Assembly (NCBI RefSeq): GCF_900460535.1 | Contig: NZ_UHIL01000001.1 | Location: forward strand, 682,001 to 746,000 | Length of the DNA: 64,000 nucleotides | Origin: Vibrio parahaemolyticus | GTDB taxonomy: Bacteria > Pseudomonadota > Gammaproteobacteria > Enterobacterales > Vibrionaceae | Direction: 5' to 3' | Part shown: positions 29,396 through 39,606 of the stretch, in pieces | Layout: every line of letters starts with the position of its first letter | Numbering within the stretch: position 1 is the stretch's first letter | Made by a program: the position numbers and the translations under genes | The notes under the pieces: model-generated | Database searches by the model: none | Told to the model about the DNA's origin: nothing | Seen by the model: the letters and a program-made list of their open reading frames with translations, nothing else

Positions 29396-30172
29396 ATGCT
29401 TATCGTAGTTTCTCCAGCGAAGACCCTCGATTACGAGTCTCCGCTCGCGACAGAAAAATTTACTCAACCAGAGTTAATTGAATATTCAAAAGAATTGATC
29501 GACGTTTGCCGCAAACTGACGCCTGCTGATGTTGCCTCTTTAATGAAAGTGAGTGACAAAATAGCCGATCTGAACGTCGGGCGATTCCAAGAGTGGAGCG
29601 AAACGTTCACAACGGAAAACTCGCGTCAGGCCATTTTTGCGTTTAAAGGTGATGTGTACACGGGCTTGGAAGCTGAAACACTATCAGATGCGGACTTCGA
29701 ATACGCGCAAAAACACTTACGCATGCTATCTGGTCTGTACGGTCTGCTCAAACCGCTCGACTTAATGCAACCATACCGTCTGGAGATGGGGACAAAACTG
29801 GCGAACGAGAAAGGTAGCAACCTGTACCAGTTCTGGGGCAATGTGATTACCGACAAGCTCAATGAAGCGATTGCTGAGCAAGGCGACAATGTTTTGATCA
29901 ATCTTGCGTCGAATGAGTATTTTAAAGCGGTGAAGCCAAAGAACTTGGATGCACAAGTGATTACGCCAATTTTCAAAGACTGTAAGAATGGCCAATACAA
30001 GGTGATCAGTTTTTATGCGAAGAAAGCGCGTGGCATGATGGCGCGTTACATCATCGAAAATCGCATTGAGAGCGTGGCGGATTTAACGAAGTTTGATACC
30101 GCTGGCTACTACTTTGTTGAGGAAGAGTCGACACCAACAGACTTGGTATTTAAACGTGAAGAGCAAAACTGA
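29396..30172 (+). CDS. yaaA: Peroxide stress protein YaaA
   Basis: 258 aa, exactly the E. coli length when started at [15 protein letters not shown] (29396). The upstream open part has no homology and lies in the preceding terminator. It is a DUF328 protein that, in E. coli, limits free iron and protects DNA during hydrogen peroxide stress. The family end motif FKREEQ is present. Confidence 0.95.
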   Translation: MLIVVSPAKTLDYESPLATEKFTQPELIEYSKELIDVCRKLTPADVASLMKVSDKIADLNVGRFQEWSETFTTENSRQAIFAFKGDVYTGLEAETLSDADFEYAQKHLRMLSGLYGLLKPLDLMQPYRLEMGTKLANEKGSNLYQFWGNVITDKLNEAIAEQGDNVLINLASNEYFKAVKPKNLDAQVITPIFKDCKNGQYKVISFYAKKARGMMARYIIENRIESVADLTKFDTAGYYFVEEESTPTDLVFKREEQN

Positions 30173-30216
30173 TTGAAGCGCAATACGCGTTATTAATTGA
30201 AAGCTACACAAACGAA

Positions 30217-30241
30217 AAAGGGTTGGCACTGCCAACCCTTT
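30217..30241. terminator. Bidirectional terminator between yaaA and srmB
   Basis: AAAGGGTTGGC-ACT-GCCAACCCTTT, an 11-bp perfect stem with A/T flanks between convergent genes. Confidence 0.9.
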
Positions 30242-30277
30242 GTTATTTCTATTTGGGCTTTGTAAGCCTCAACAAGA

Positions 30278-31501
30278 TTACTTCTTCTTAGCGGTTTTCT
30301 TTTTCGCTGTTTTCTTCTTGTCTTCTTTTTTCTTTTTCTTCTTAAACACAGGTTTCTTGTGCTTAGGGCGCATCTCTTTAATGAAACGCTCTTTGATGTC
30401 TTCTTTCACGTAACGTGCTACGCGATCCATCATTGGCTGGTCGTGCGCTTCTACGATTGAGATTGCGTTACCTTTCTTACCTGCACGAGCTGTACGGCCG
30501 ATACGGTGAAGGTATACGTCAGCCGTGCGCGGCATGTCGTAGTTGATAACGTGAGAAACATCAGGAAGGTCGATACCACGCGCCGCAACGTCAGTTGCTA
30601 GTAGCACGTTCACAGTGCCGTCACGGAAACGTGCAATGGCATTATTACGACGATCTTGAGGCATTTCACCTTGAATCCACGAACACGGGATTTGTGCGCT
30701 CTCAAGTTGTGCACGTAGCTCTGCCAAGCGTTCACGAGTTTTTAAGAACACGATAGTGCGCTCAGCTTGCTCTGTGATGATATGTTTCAGCAGAGCCAGT
30801 TTGTGTTCTGCGCTATCAGCACGGTGATACCATTGAGCAATCTTCTTACGCTCACGCAGTGGCGATTTTGCGTCGATCTCTGCTGGCTCGTTCAGTAGGT
30901 CAGCTGTGAAGCCTTCTACGCCTTTACCTTCCAATGTTGCTGAGAACAGAAGGGTTTGCTTACGCCAGCGACATTCATTCGACAGGCGGTCAACCGTTGG
31001 AGCAAAGCCCATGTCCAGCATGCGGTCTGCTTCATCGAGAACCAGCCATTCGATAGCACGACAATCAAAACGTTCTGCATCAATGTACTCACGTAGACGG
31101 CCTGGTGTTGCAACTACGATGTCTTGCGTAGTTGCTAGGATGTCTGCGTGTTCTTGGTATTGAACGCCGCCTGTGATCGTGAAGATGTTCAGCTTAGTGT
31201 TCTTTGCCAAAGCACGAGCTTGGTCGGCAACCTGCATAGCTAGTTCGCGAGTTGGCGTAAGGATCAAAATACGCGCTGGCCCAGGTTTACGACGAGGGAA
31301 ATCTTGCAAGTATTGCAATGCTGGCAGAACGAAGGCTGCCGTTTTACCAGTACCCGTTGGCGCTGACGCTAGAATGTCACGACCATCCAACGCTTGTGGA
31401 ATCGCTTCTGCCTGAATTTTAGTTGGGCGTTCGTAGCCCATCTCTTCAATGGCTTCAAGTAGGTTTTGGTCTAGATCAAGTTCAGCAAAGGTTCTGATCA
31501 C
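30278..31501 (-). CDS. srmB: ATP-dependent RNA helicase SrmB
   Basis: 407 aa, DEAD-box helicase that helps early 50S subunit assembly. Motifs in order: Q-motif PTKIQAEAI, Walker A SAPTGTGKTAA, PTRELAM, DEAD, SAT, and HRIGRTARAGKKG. A lysine-only tail ends the protein, typical of RNA-binding extensions. It resembles E. coli SrmB throughout and adjoins the yfiC homologue, as in E. coli. Confidence 0.93.
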   Translation of the reverse strand: MIRTFAELDLDQNLLEAIEEMGYERPTKIQAEAIPQALDGRDILASAPTGTGKTAAFVLPALQYLQDFPRRKPGPARILILTPTRELAMQVADQARALAKNTKLNIFTITGGVQYQEHADILATTQDIVVATPGRLREYIDAERFDCRAIEWLVLDEADRMLDMGFAPTVDRLSNECRWRKQTLLFSATLEGKGVEGFTADLLNEPAEIDAKSPLRERKKIAQWYHRADSAEHKLALLKHIITEQAERTIVFLKTRERLAELRAQLESAQIPCSWIQGEMPQDRRNNAIARFRDGTVNVLLATDVAARGIDLPDVSHVINYDMPRTADVYLHRIGRTARAGKKGNAISIVEAHDQPMMDRVARYVKEDIKERFIKEMRPKHKKPVFKKKKKKEDKKKTAKKKTAKKK

Positions 31502-31608
31502 AATGAGTTCTCCACAAGCAAAGCTTGGTTAATGGTTCGCCAAAGCAGCATAGAATATAAAAAGGTCGCACATTATAAAGTGATTGGTGATAAGGATCAC
31601 ATGTTATT

Positions 31609-32328
31609 TCACATCTTAAGATAAAACTCGTGGGTTAAGCGGACAAAATCATCGCTGTAACCGTCTGATGAGTGAATGATCAAATGTGACTCTTGAGTAT
31701 CGCAAGGTTGCTTTGCCAGTTCAAACAGCAAACGGTGCACGGGTTTCTTTTCCGATGGTTGCACGCGGCACAGTCGAGATAGAGCCCAACCCTGGGTTAA
31801 TGCTAGTTCAATAAATAGCTCCCCTTCGGTGATTGGCAGCGCAAAGCTGGCTTTTCCTTCTGTATCTAGCAACTGATAACAACACTTAAGCAACGCATCA
31901 TGGCGTAGGGAGTCGGTATGCCTTGCGGTTGCTCGCTGGCTTTGTTTAGCTTGCTCACCAGTGTTGAAATAGGGTGGGTTGCAAACAATGCGTTGAAAGC
32001 GTTGCGGCGGCGAAAAACTCAAAACATCGGTATGCTGAACTGAGAGTCGGTCGTGCCACGGCGAGTGCGAAAAATTGTGGCTTGCGGCTTCAACCGCTGT
32101 GGTTTCGATGTCAACGGCGGTAATTTTTGCGTCAGGAAAGCGTTGAGCACACATCAAAGCGAGTAACCCTGTTCCTGTCCCGATATCCAAGATATGGGCA
32201 GGGCTCGGACTTTCCATCCACGCGCCAAGCATCACGCCGTCGGTACTCACCGGCATGCCACTTTCGCCTCCTTCGATACAAAACTGCTTAAACTTGAAGC
32301 CTTTAGTTTGAAATTTTCCGCTCTTCAT
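31609..32328 (-). CDS. trmN6: tRNA1(Val) (adenine-37-N6)-methyltransferase
   Basis: 239 aa, also known as YfiC/TrmM. Class I SAM-dependent methyltransferase: SAM loop DIGTGTGLLALM, and catalytic NPPY in RIVCNPPYFNTG, typical of N6-adenine methylation. It modifies A37 of valine tRNA. It lies upstream of srmB on the same strand with a 107-base gap; in E. coli the pair is adjacent but divergent. Confidence 0.93.
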   Translation of the reverse strand: MKSGKFQTKGFKFKQFCIEGGESGMPVSTDGVMLGAWMESPSPAHILDIGTGTGLLALMCAQRFPDAKITAVDIETTAVEAASHNFSHSPWHDRLSVQHTDVLSFSPPQRFQRIVCNPPYFNTGEQAKQSQRATARHTDSLRHDALLKCCYQLLDTEGKASFALPITEGELFIELALTQGWALSRLCRVQPSEKKPVHRLLFELAKQPCDTQESHLIIHSSDGYSDDFVRLTHEFYLKM

Positions 32329-32659
32329 GATTGTTTTTTATCTGCTCAATATTTAAGTGAAATTCTCTATTGTTTCTTATTTGTATAGATTGTTGTTTTG
32401 TTGGTTATTAAATTGTATGGTTAATTGATCGAGATAAAGAACTGTACGGTTCTTTTGATCTAGTTAGATACACTGCTTTTAAGTTTAAAAACTAAATTAA
32501 TATGGTGTTTTTTTCTTAAAGGTTGCCAAATGATGAGTCTTTCGTCATTATGCGGCGAAAATTTTATAGATTGAACCACAGATACTCATTAACTTTTGGG
32601 TATACAAAAAAGTGGTCGATGCATACACAACATTCATTAAATAAAGAAAAGGGTTATCT
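32329..32659. promoter_or_regulatory. Divergent region trmN6 / brnQ
   Basis: 331 AT-rich bases. An imperfect hairpin (AAAGAAC 32436-32442 with GTTCTTT 32449-32455) is bracketed by TTGATC on both sides (32426 and 32455). No promoter was assigned. Confidence 0.4.
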
Positions 32660-33973
32660 GTGAAGCAGACGTTAAAACTAACAGATATTGTCGCAGTAGG
32701 CTTTATGCTATTTGCGTTCTTTTTAGGTGCAGGCAACATCATCTTTCCACCTCTAGCGGGTCAGCTCGCGGGTGAAAACCTATTGCCAGCGATGTTCGGT
32801 TTCTTGCTAACAGCGGTAGGTCTACCTCTTATTACTATCGTTGCTATTGCTGTAGCAGGTGGATCATGGGATCACTTGACTCAAGATCTTCCGAAAAAAG
32901 CAGCAGTATTGATGGCAGCACTTATCTTCATCATTATTGGTCCTGCGTTTGCAGCGCCTCGTACAGGTCTAGTAGCTTACGAGATGGCCGTGAAGCCATT
33001 CTTTGTTGAAGCTTCTCAAGCGCACCTTACCGCGTTCTCTGTGATCTTTTTTGCGGTTGCAATGTTGTTCTCTTGGTTCCAAGGCCGTCTTATCGACTTG
33101 ATCGGTAAAGTGCTGACTCCAGCGCTGTTTGTCGGTTTGATCATTCTTGCTGTTGCAGTATTCCTAGATCCTCAAGGCGATATGATTGGTGCACGCGGTG
33201 AGTACCTAACTCAGCCACTAACCAAAGGCTTCCTTGAAGGCTACAACACCATGGATACTTTCGCATCGCTGATGTTTGGTATGTTGATGGTGGATGCACT
33301 GCGCGGCAAAGGTATTACGGAGCGTTCTGCGACGACTAAGTACCTGATTTTTGCAGGTTGTATCGCTGCGGCTGGTCTAGCATTTGTTTACATTTCGCTA
33401 TTCTACCTAGGCGCTACCAGTGCAACAGTTGCTGCGGGCGCAGACAACGGTGGTCTGATTCTAAGCCAGTACGTTCAAGCATTGTTTGGCCCTTACGGTC
33501 AAATCGTTCTTTCTGTGATTGTATTGTTAGCGTGTCTGACAACGGCTATCGGTCTGATTTCAGCATGTTCTGATTTCTTCAGCTCGAAGACATCACTGTC
33601 ATACAAGCAGTGGGTTCTAATCAACGGTGCCGTATGTGCGCTAGTTGCTAACGTTGGTCTAGCGCAATTGATTTCGCTCTCTGTACCTGTACTGTTTGCC
33701 CTTTACCCAGTGGCGATTGCTTTGGTTGCTCTTACCTTTGTTCGTAGCAAGCTGCCAAATCCTCGCTTTGCATACCGTGCGGTACTGCTAGTATCACTAT
33801 TATTCGCACTTGTTGATGCAGCGAAAGTTGCTGGTTTGGATGTATCTGCGTTCAACGTACTACCGCTGTTTGAAGTGGGCATGGGTTGGGTTCTTCCTAC
33901 TCTGGCAGCTATCATCTGCATGTTCTTCATCTCTAAATCTGTTCAACCAGAACTACGAGAAGAAGCGGCGTAA
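32660..33973 (+). CDS. brnQ: Branched-chain amino acid:cation symporter BrnQ (LIV-II)
   Basis: 437 aa, GTG start with AAGG upstream. It is an inner-membrane carrier for Leu, Ile and Val with about 12 membrane segments. Family motifs are FAFFLGAGNIIFPPLAGQ near residue 15 and a GRLIDLIGK cytoplasmic loop. It is a monocistronic unit ending in a strong terminator. Confidence 0.95.
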   Translation: MKQTLKLTDIVAVGFMLFAFFLGAGNIIFPPLAGQLAGENLLPAMFGFLLTAVGLPLITIVAIAVAGGSWDHLTQDLPKKAAVLMAALIFIIIGPAFAAPRTGLVAYEMAVKPFFVEASQAHLTAFSVIFFAVAMLFSWFQGRLIDLIGKVLTPALFVGLIILAVAVFLDPQGDMIGARGEYLTQPLTKGFLEGYNTMDTFASLMFGMLMVDALRGKGITERSATTKYLIFAGCIAAAGLAFVYISLFYLGATSATVAAGADNGGLILSQYVQALFGPYGQIVLSVIVLLACLTTAIGLISACSDFFSSKTSLSYKQWVLINGAVCALVANVGLAQLISLSVPVLFALYPVAIALVALTFVRSKLPNPRFAYRAVLLVSLLFALVDAAKVAGLDVSAFNVLPLFEVGMGWVLPTLAAIICMFFISKSVQPELREEAA

Positions 33974-33996
33974 AGACGCTAGAAATTGAATAATGA

Positions 33997-34030
33997 AAAA
34001 GCCCGATGAAGTGATTCATCGGGCTTTTTT
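33997..34030 (+). terminator. Terminator of brnQ
   Basis: AAAAGCCCGATGAA-GTGA-TTCATCGGGCTTTT, a 14-bp stem with a T tail. Confidence 0.93.
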
Positions 34031-34063
34031 GTATCTGGTTCGCATCAACGTAAGCGTCGGTGC

Positions 34064-34582
34064 TTAAAGCGTATCGTGGAACTCCACAAGTACTTGTTCA
34101 CACCACTTTTCAATTCGCTCGTCACTCAAATCGTATTGAGAGTCTTCATCTAGTGCTAGGCCAACAAATTGGCTGCCATCTTCCGTTAGCGCTTTAGAGG
34201 CTTCAAACTCATAGCCTTCGTTTGGCCAATAACCGATAAACTGGGCGCCGGTTGCTTTTAACTCGTCGTGCAGTAGGCCCATGGCATCAAGGTACCATTC
34301 ACCGTAGCCTTCTTGGTCGCCAAGACCAAATAGTGCCACAACTTTGCCTTTCAACGGCGTAGACGCGATGTCTTGCCAAATAGCGCTCCAATCTTCTTGG
34401 ATCTCACCAAAGTCCCAAGTCGAGATGCCTAGAAGCAATAAATCATACTCAGCCATCAGCGATAGCGGCGTCTCTTTCACATTGTGAATATCGACAAGGT
34501 CTGCACCAATAATGTTGCGAATTTTCTCTGCTGCCATCTCGGTGTAGCAGGTTGTTGAGCCGTAAAAGAGTCCGATTTTCAT
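34064..34582 (-). CDS. fldB: Flavodoxin 2
   Basis: 172 aa from [20 protein letters not shown]. The FMN phosphate loop is YGSTTCYTE, and the isoalloxazine-binding segments [14 protein letters not shown] and [12 protein letters not shown] are typical. It is an electron carrier in the cytoplasm. It is divergent from xerD, the order fldB-xerD-dsbC-recJ-prfB-lysS known from E. coli. The long open extension upstream is not coding by homology. Confidence 0.95.
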   Translation of the reverse strand: MKIGLFYGSTTCYTEMAAEKIRNIIGADLVDIHNVKETPLSLMAEYDLLLLGISTWDFGEIQEDWSAIWQDIASTPLKGKVVALFGLGDQEGYGEWYLDAMGLLHDELKATGAQFIGYWPNEGYEFEASKALTEDGSQFVGLALDEDSQYDLSDERIEKWCEQVLVEFHDTL

Positions 34583-34749
34583 TATATTCGTCGTTTTTTG
34601 TGTTGCTGTTGCAGAGGATTTTAACCTTAAACTGCCTAGGAATGCAGCGAATATCGTGAGATTCCCCACCTGAGCCAATTTTTTATAGCATTCACACTGG
34701 CGCTGTCTTACTCTCACAGGGTATAGATGAACAATAAAAGGAAGCGTGA

Positions 34750-35667
34750 ATGACGGCACAACAGCCTGTCAATCAACAAGATTTTGCGCTTGTTGAGCAA
34801 TTCTTAGATGCAATGTGGATGGAGCGCGGTCTGTCAGAGAATACGCTGGCTTCGTACCGAAATGACTTAATGAAGCTTCTCACTTGGATGGAGCATCATC
34901 GTTACCGCCTCGATTTCATCAGTTTGTCTGGACTTCAAGAATACCAAACGTATCTGGTGGATTTGGATTACAAGCAGACGTCACGTGCTCGTATGCTGTC
35001 AGCCATTCGCCGTTTGTTTCAGTATCTTCACCGCGAAAAAGTGCGTGCCGATGACCCAAGTGCCTTGTTGGTCAGCCCGAAATTGCCACAACGCTTACCG
35101 AAAGACATCAGCGAAGAGCAAGTGGACGCACTTTTGGACGCGCCAGATCCGAATGATCCGGTAGAACTGCGCGATAAAGCCATGCTTGAGTTGTTGTACG
35201 CGACTGGGTTGCGTGTGACAGAACTCGTCAGCCTGACGATGGAAAACATCAGTTTACGTCAGGGCGTCGTGCGTGTGACGGGTAAAGGTGGCAAGGAACG
35301 TTTAGTGCCGATGGGGGAAAATGCGGTCGATTGGATTGAAACATTCATCCAGCAAGGTCGCCCTGCATTATTGGGAGAAACGTCTTCCGATGTGGTATTC
35401 CCAAGTAAACGAGCACGCCAAATGACTCGTCAGACGTTTTGGCATCGTATCAAATACTATGCTGTCATTGCTGGCATCGATACCGACCTGCTGTCGCCGC
35501 ACGTTTTACGCCACGCGTTTGCAACGCATTTATTGAACTATGGCGCAGATCTCAGGGTCGTACAGATGCTGCTAGGGCATAGTGACTTATCGACCACGCA
35601 AATTTATACTCACGTGGCGACTGAACGATTGAAGCAGATCCACAGTCAACACCACCCAAGAGCATAA
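34750..35667 (+). CDS. xerD: Site-specific tyrosine recombinase XerD
   Basis: 305 aa. With XerC it resolves chromosome dimers at dif, under FtsK control. Catalytic residues are seen in [15 protein letters not shown] (Arg), [12 protein letters not shown] (His-x-x-Arg), [16 protein letters not shown] (His and the nucleophile Tyr). AAGGAAG precedes the ATG. Confidence 0.96.
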   Translation: MTAQQPVNQQDFALVEQFLDAMWMERGLSENTLASYRNDLMKLLTWMEHHRYRLDFISLSGLQEYQTYLVDLDYKQTSRARMLSAIRRLFQYLHREKVRADDPSALLVSPKLPQRLPKDISEEQVDALLDAPDPNDPVELRDKAMLELLYATGLRVTELVSLTMENISLRQGVVRVTGKGGKERLVPMGENAVDWIETFIQQGRPALLGETSSDVVFPSKRARQMTRQTFWHRIKYYAVIAGIDTDLLSPHVLRHAFATHLLNYGADLRVVQMLLGHSDLSTTQIYTHVATERLKQIHSQHHPRA

Positions 35668-35726
35668 TGATGGCTTGCTTCATCCTTCTTGATTGGATGA
35701 AAAGAATTTATTTAAAGGTGACTTTA

Positions 35727-36515
35727 ATGAGCGTATTACGCCGACTAACTCTGCTGACTTTACCATTCTTTATTACCGCGTGTGGTGCGGAAGAAAGTCA
35801 GGCAAAAACCGAAACTCCTGCACAACAGGCTGCGCCAACTGCGCAACAACACTTTGATGAAGCGGCGCTAAAAGCGAAGTTCTCGAAACTAGGTCTGTCT
35901 ATTATTGATATTCAACCTTCAGATGTGGCGGGCCTGCTAGAAATTCAAACCAACGGCGGCATATTGTTTGCGTCAAACAATGGCGATCACTTTATTGCAG
36001 GTACGCTATACGCGATTGATGACAACGGCGGTTACAAAGACGTACTTGCAGAACGCCAAGCGCCTTTGAATGCTGAGAAAATTGCTAAGTTTGCAGACAG
36101 CATGATCGAATACAAAGCGGACAACGAAAAGTACGTGGTGACGGTATTTACTGACATCACTTGTGGCTACTGTGTTCGTCTGCATAACCAAATGCAGGGC
36201 TACAATGATCTAGGTATTACTGTGCGTTACATGGCCTACCCTCGCCAAGGTGCGACAGGGCCTGTTGCTGAGCAAATGGCAACGATTTGGTGTGCAGAAG
36301 ATCCAAAAGCGGCGATGCATAACGCGAAAGTGAGCCGCACTTTCGACAATCCAGCGAAAGATCTTGAACAATGTAAAGAGACCATCCAAGCGCACTACAA
36401 CGTTGGTCGTCAGTTAGGTATTTCAGGTACACCTGCAATCTTCCTTCCAAACGGTGAGATGGTTGGTGGTTACTTACCGCCAGCTGAACTACTGAAACGT
36501 TTAGAGCAACTGTAA
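35727..36515 (+). CDS. dsbC: Thiol:disulfide interchange protein DsbC, predicted lipoprotein
   Basis: 262 aa from the ATG at 35727, with AAAGGTGA upstream. It is a periplasmic disulfide isomerase: a dimerisation domain, then a thioredoxin fold with active site CGYC (TDITCGYCVRLH) and a cis-proline loop SGTPAIF. The signal peptide is unusual: it ends FITAC-GAEES, matching the lipobox consensus, with Gly after Cys. It may therefore be anchored to the outer membrane, unlike soluble E. coli DsbC. A low-complexity Gln/Ala/Thr linker follows, as in lipoproteins. Confidence 0.93.
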   Translation: MSVLRRLTLLTLPFFITACGAEESQAKTETPAQQAAPTAQQHFDEAALKAKFSKLGLSIIDIQPSDVAGLLEIQTNGGILFASNNGDHFIAGTLYAIDDNGGYKDVLAERQAPLNAEKIAKFADSMIEYKADNEKYVVTVFTDITCGYCVRLHNQMQGYNDLGITVRYMAYPRQGATGPVAEQMATIWCAEDPKAAMHNAKVSRTFDNPAKDLEQCKETIQAHYNVGRQLGISGTPAIFLPNGEMVGGYLPPAELLKRLEQL

Positions 36516-36560
36516 TCCTTTAAGGAGCAGAGCCGACGCAATAGTCGGCTCTTTTCAAGC

Positions 36561-38300
36561 ATGATAGAAATTCAACGACGTCCCGAACCGGATCTTTCCC
36601 TTCTCCCAGATTCCATTCCTCCGATCTTAAAACGCATTTACATCAATCGCGGTATTACTGACATCGCGCAGCTAGAAACCTCTGCTCGTGGATTGCATTC
36701 GTACCAAAAGCTTGGCGGCATTGAGCAGGCGGTTGAGTTATTGTTCCAAGCGATTCAAGAGCAAAAACGCATCATCGTGGTGGGTGATTTTGACGCAGAT
36801 GGCGCAACGAGTTCTGCTCTTTCTGTATTGGCATTGCGTATGCTTGGCAGCAATAACGTCGATTACTTGGTGCCGAACCGCTTTGAAGATGGCTACGGTT
36901 TGAGCCCAGAGGTGGTCGATCAAGCATTGGAACTTGGCGCAGAAATGATCATGACGGTCGACAATGGCGTATCGTCGATTGAAGGTGTGCGCTACGCCAA
37001 AGAAAATGGCATTACCGTATTGGTGACAGACCACCATTTGCCAGGACAAGTTCTGCCAGAAGTGGATGCGATGGTGAACCCAAACCTCGACAGTTGTGCG
37101 TTTCCTTCTAAAGCGTTGGCTGGCGTTGGTGTGGCGTTCTATCTGATGATGGCGTTGTGTGTCCACATGCGCAAACACAACTGGTTTACTCAGCAAGGCA
37201 TGCAAGAGCCGAAACTGATGGAGCTGATCGACCTTGTCGCACTGGGCACTGTCGCTGATGTTGTGCCGCTTGATGAGAACAACCGAATTCTGGTGCATCA
37301 AGGTTTGCAGCGTATTCGTGCGGGGAAAGCGCGCCCAGGTATTCAGGCTTTGATTGAAGTGGCGAAACGCGATGCGCGACGTTTGGTGGCATCGGACTTC
37401 GGTTTTGCATTGGGGCCGCGTATTAATGCCGCTGGCCGTTTAGACGACATGTCTTTTGGTGTTGAGCTACTGATGTGTAACAACATCCACGCCGCACGTC
37501 GCATGGCCAGTGAGCTTGATGGGCTCAATCAGACTCGTAAAGAGATTGAAGAAGGCATGAAGCAAGAAGCGATGGCGTTTTGTGAACGTTTGCAGTTTGG
37601 CGAAAACAGCGAGCTGCCATACGGCTTATCGCTGTTCCAACGCGATTGGCACCAAGGTGTGATTGGTATTCTCGCTTCGCGTATCAAAGAGAAATTCCAT
37701 CGTCCAGTCATTGCCTTTGCTGACGGTGGTGAAGGGACGATCAAGGGTTCCTGTCGTTCGATTCCCGGATTACACATGCGTGATGCGTTGGACTTCATCG
37801 ATACGCAAAATCCAGGTTTGATCATCAAGTTTGGCGGTCACGCGATGGCGGCAGGATTAACCATCAAAGAGCAAGATTTTGAGCGTTTCAGTCGTTTATT
37901 CGATGAAGTGGTGAAAAAAGAGCTCGACGAAGCGGCTCTAAAAGGCGTGATTCTTACTGATGGCGAGTTAAAACCGGAAGAGTTTTCTATGCACATTGCG
38001 GAGCAGTTGCGCGCTGGTGGGCCATTCGGACAAGCTTTTCCTGAGCCAATCTTTGATGGTGAGTTTAAGGTGTTGCACCAAAAATTGGTGGGAGAAAAAC
38101 ATCTTAAACTGATGTTGGAGCCTTTATACAAAGGGCATCCGACCAATGTGATGATTGATGGAATTGCATTTAACGTCGATTTACGCCGTTGGCCTGACGC
38201 ATCGGTCAAAACTGTACGTTTGGCTTACAAGCTGGATGTGAATGAATTTCGTGGTAACCAATCATTGCAACTGATGATTGATCACATCGAAGCCAAGTAA
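36561..38300 (+). CDS. recJ: Single-stranded-DNA-specific exonuclease RecJ
   Basis: 579 aa. It is a 5'-3' exonuclease of RecF recombination and mismatch repair. The DHH phosphoesterase motifs VGDFDADGATSS, TDHHLP, GRLDDM and FGGHAMAAGL are all present. It is close to E. coli RecJ in length and lies between dsbC and prfB, the conserved order. Confidence 0.97.
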   Translation: MIEIQRRPEPDLSLLPDSIPPILKRIYINRGITDIAQLETSARGLHSYQKLGGIEQAVELLFQAIQEQKRIIVVGDFDADGATSSALSVLALRMLGSNNVDYLVPNRFEDGYGLSPEVVDQALELGAEMIMTVDNGVSSIEGVRYAKENGITVLVTDHHLPGQVLPEVDAMVNPNLDSCAFPSKALAGVGVAFYLMMALCVHMRKHNWFTQQGMQEPKLMELIDLVALGTVADVVPLDENNRILVHQGLQRIRAGKARPGIQALIEVAKRDARRLVASDFGFALGPRINAAGRLDDMSFGVELLMCNNIHAARRMASELDGLNQTRKEIEEGMKQEAMAFCERLQFGENSELPYGLSLFQRDWHQGVIGILASRIKEKFHRPVIAFADGGEGTIKGSCRSIPGLHMRDALDFIDTQNPGLIIKFGGHAMAAGLTIKEQDFERFSRLFDEVVKKELDEAALKGVILTDGELKPEEFSMHIAEQLRAGGPFGQAFPEPIFDGEFKVLHQKLVGEKHLKLMLEPLYKGHPTNVMIDGIAFNVDLRRWPDASVKTVRLAYKLDVNEFRGNQSLQLMIDHIEAK

Positions 38301-38473
38301 TACCTAAGCTTTTCTTAAATATAGAGTACGGTTGCCCTTAAGCGGGTGTAAAATTTTATGACCGTGCTCTCTCTAATCGTAATCTGATTTCTCAGCCGAA
38401 ATTTTCCTGTATCTCCGTCACATTTTTCAGTAGAATTTCTCGGTTAAATTCTATTCTAAAATGTTGAGCAAAC

Positions 38474-39572
38474 ATGTTTGAAATCAATCCCATTAAAAAC
38501 CGTCTTCAGGACGTGTCTGAGCGCACGAATGTCCTGAGGGGGTATCTTTGACTATGACGCGAAGAAAGAGCGTCTAGAAGAAGTCAACGCAGAACTTGAA
38601 CAGCCAGATGTATGGAACGAGCCTGAACGTGCACAAGCACTAGGTAAAGAACGTGCATCACTTGAAGCCGTAGTTGAAACTATTGATCAACTAGAGCAAG
38701 GTGTAGAAGATGTTGATGGTCTTCTTGAACTGGCTGTTGAAGAACAAGACCAAGAAACGTTTGATGAAATCGAACCAGAACTTGCAGAGTTGGAAGAGAA
38801 GCTTGCGCAGCTAGAATTCCGCCGCATGTTCTCTGGTGACCACGATAGCTCTGATTGCTACATTGACTTGCAAGCAGGTTCAGGTGGTACTGAGGCGCAA
38901 GACTGGACCAACATGATGTTACGCATGTACTTACGCTGGGCAGAAGCGAAAGGCTTCAAGGCGGAAGTAATCGAAGTATCTGAAGGTGAGGTTGCGGGTC
39001 TTAAATCTGCAACGGTTCGTATCTCTGGTGATTACGCTTACGGTTGGCTACGTACAGAAACTGGTGTTCACCGTTTAGTACGTAAATCGCCATTCGATTC
39101 AGGCGGCCGTCGTCATACGTCTTTTGCGTCTGCGTTCATCTACCCAGAGATTGATGAAAACATTGCTATCGACATTAACCCTGCTGATCTACGTATCGAC
39201 GTTTACCGTGCGTCAGGTGCGGGTGGCCAGCACGTCAACACCACTGAATCTGCGGTACGTATTACGCACGTACCAACGAATACTGTGGTGCAGTGTCAAA
39301 ACGACCGTTCTCAACATAAGAACAAAGATCAGGCAATGAAACAGCTTCGAGCGAAGCTATTTGAGCTTGAATTGCAAAAGCAAAACGCGGAAAAACAAGC
39401 TAATGAAGACGCTAAGTCTGACATTGGCTGGGGTAGCCAGATCCGTTCTTACGTATTGGATGATTCACGCATTAAAGACCTCCGTACGGGCGTTGAAAAC
39501 CGTAACACTCAAGCGGTTCTTGATGGCGATCTGGACAAATTTATTGAAGCTAGCCTGAAATCAGGCCTATAA
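38474..39572 (+). CDS. prfB: Peptide chain release factor 2, with programmed +1 frameshift
   Basis: 365 aa after frameshifting, equal to E. coli RF2. Frame 1 runs 25 codons from the ATG at 38474 to an in-frame TGA at 38549-38551. The slip site is CTT-TGA-C with an internal Shine-Dalgarno AGGGGG just before (38537-38542). The ribosome skips T38549 and continues at GAC (38550). The stop-codon-reading tripeptide SPF (RKSPFDSGG) and catalytic GGQ ([10 protein letters not shown]) are intact. Low RF2 raises frameshifting, an autoregulatory loop. It forms an operon with lysS. Confidence 0.98.
38536..38552 (+). promoter_or_regulatory. prfB recoding signal
   Basis: AGGGGG-TAT-CTT-TGA-C: a Shine-Dalgarno-like stimulator, slippery CTT and poor-context TGA followed by C, the same arrangement as in E. 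coli prfB. This is regulation, not a broken gene. Confidence 0.97.
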
Positions 39573-39606
39573 AGCTTTTCACCGACAAAAACAGGATACA
39601 TCGAAA

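Noticed and set aside
36738..37301. 187-codon minus-strand ORF inside recJ
   Set aside because: A shadow of recJ, whose motifs are clear in the plus frame; composition (His-rich) is typical of antisense artefacts.
38474..38551. In-frame TGA early in prfB, which looks like a pseudogene or sequencing error
   Set aside because: AGGGGG-TAT-CTT-TGA-C is the known RF2 programmed frameshift and the rest of the protein is intact.
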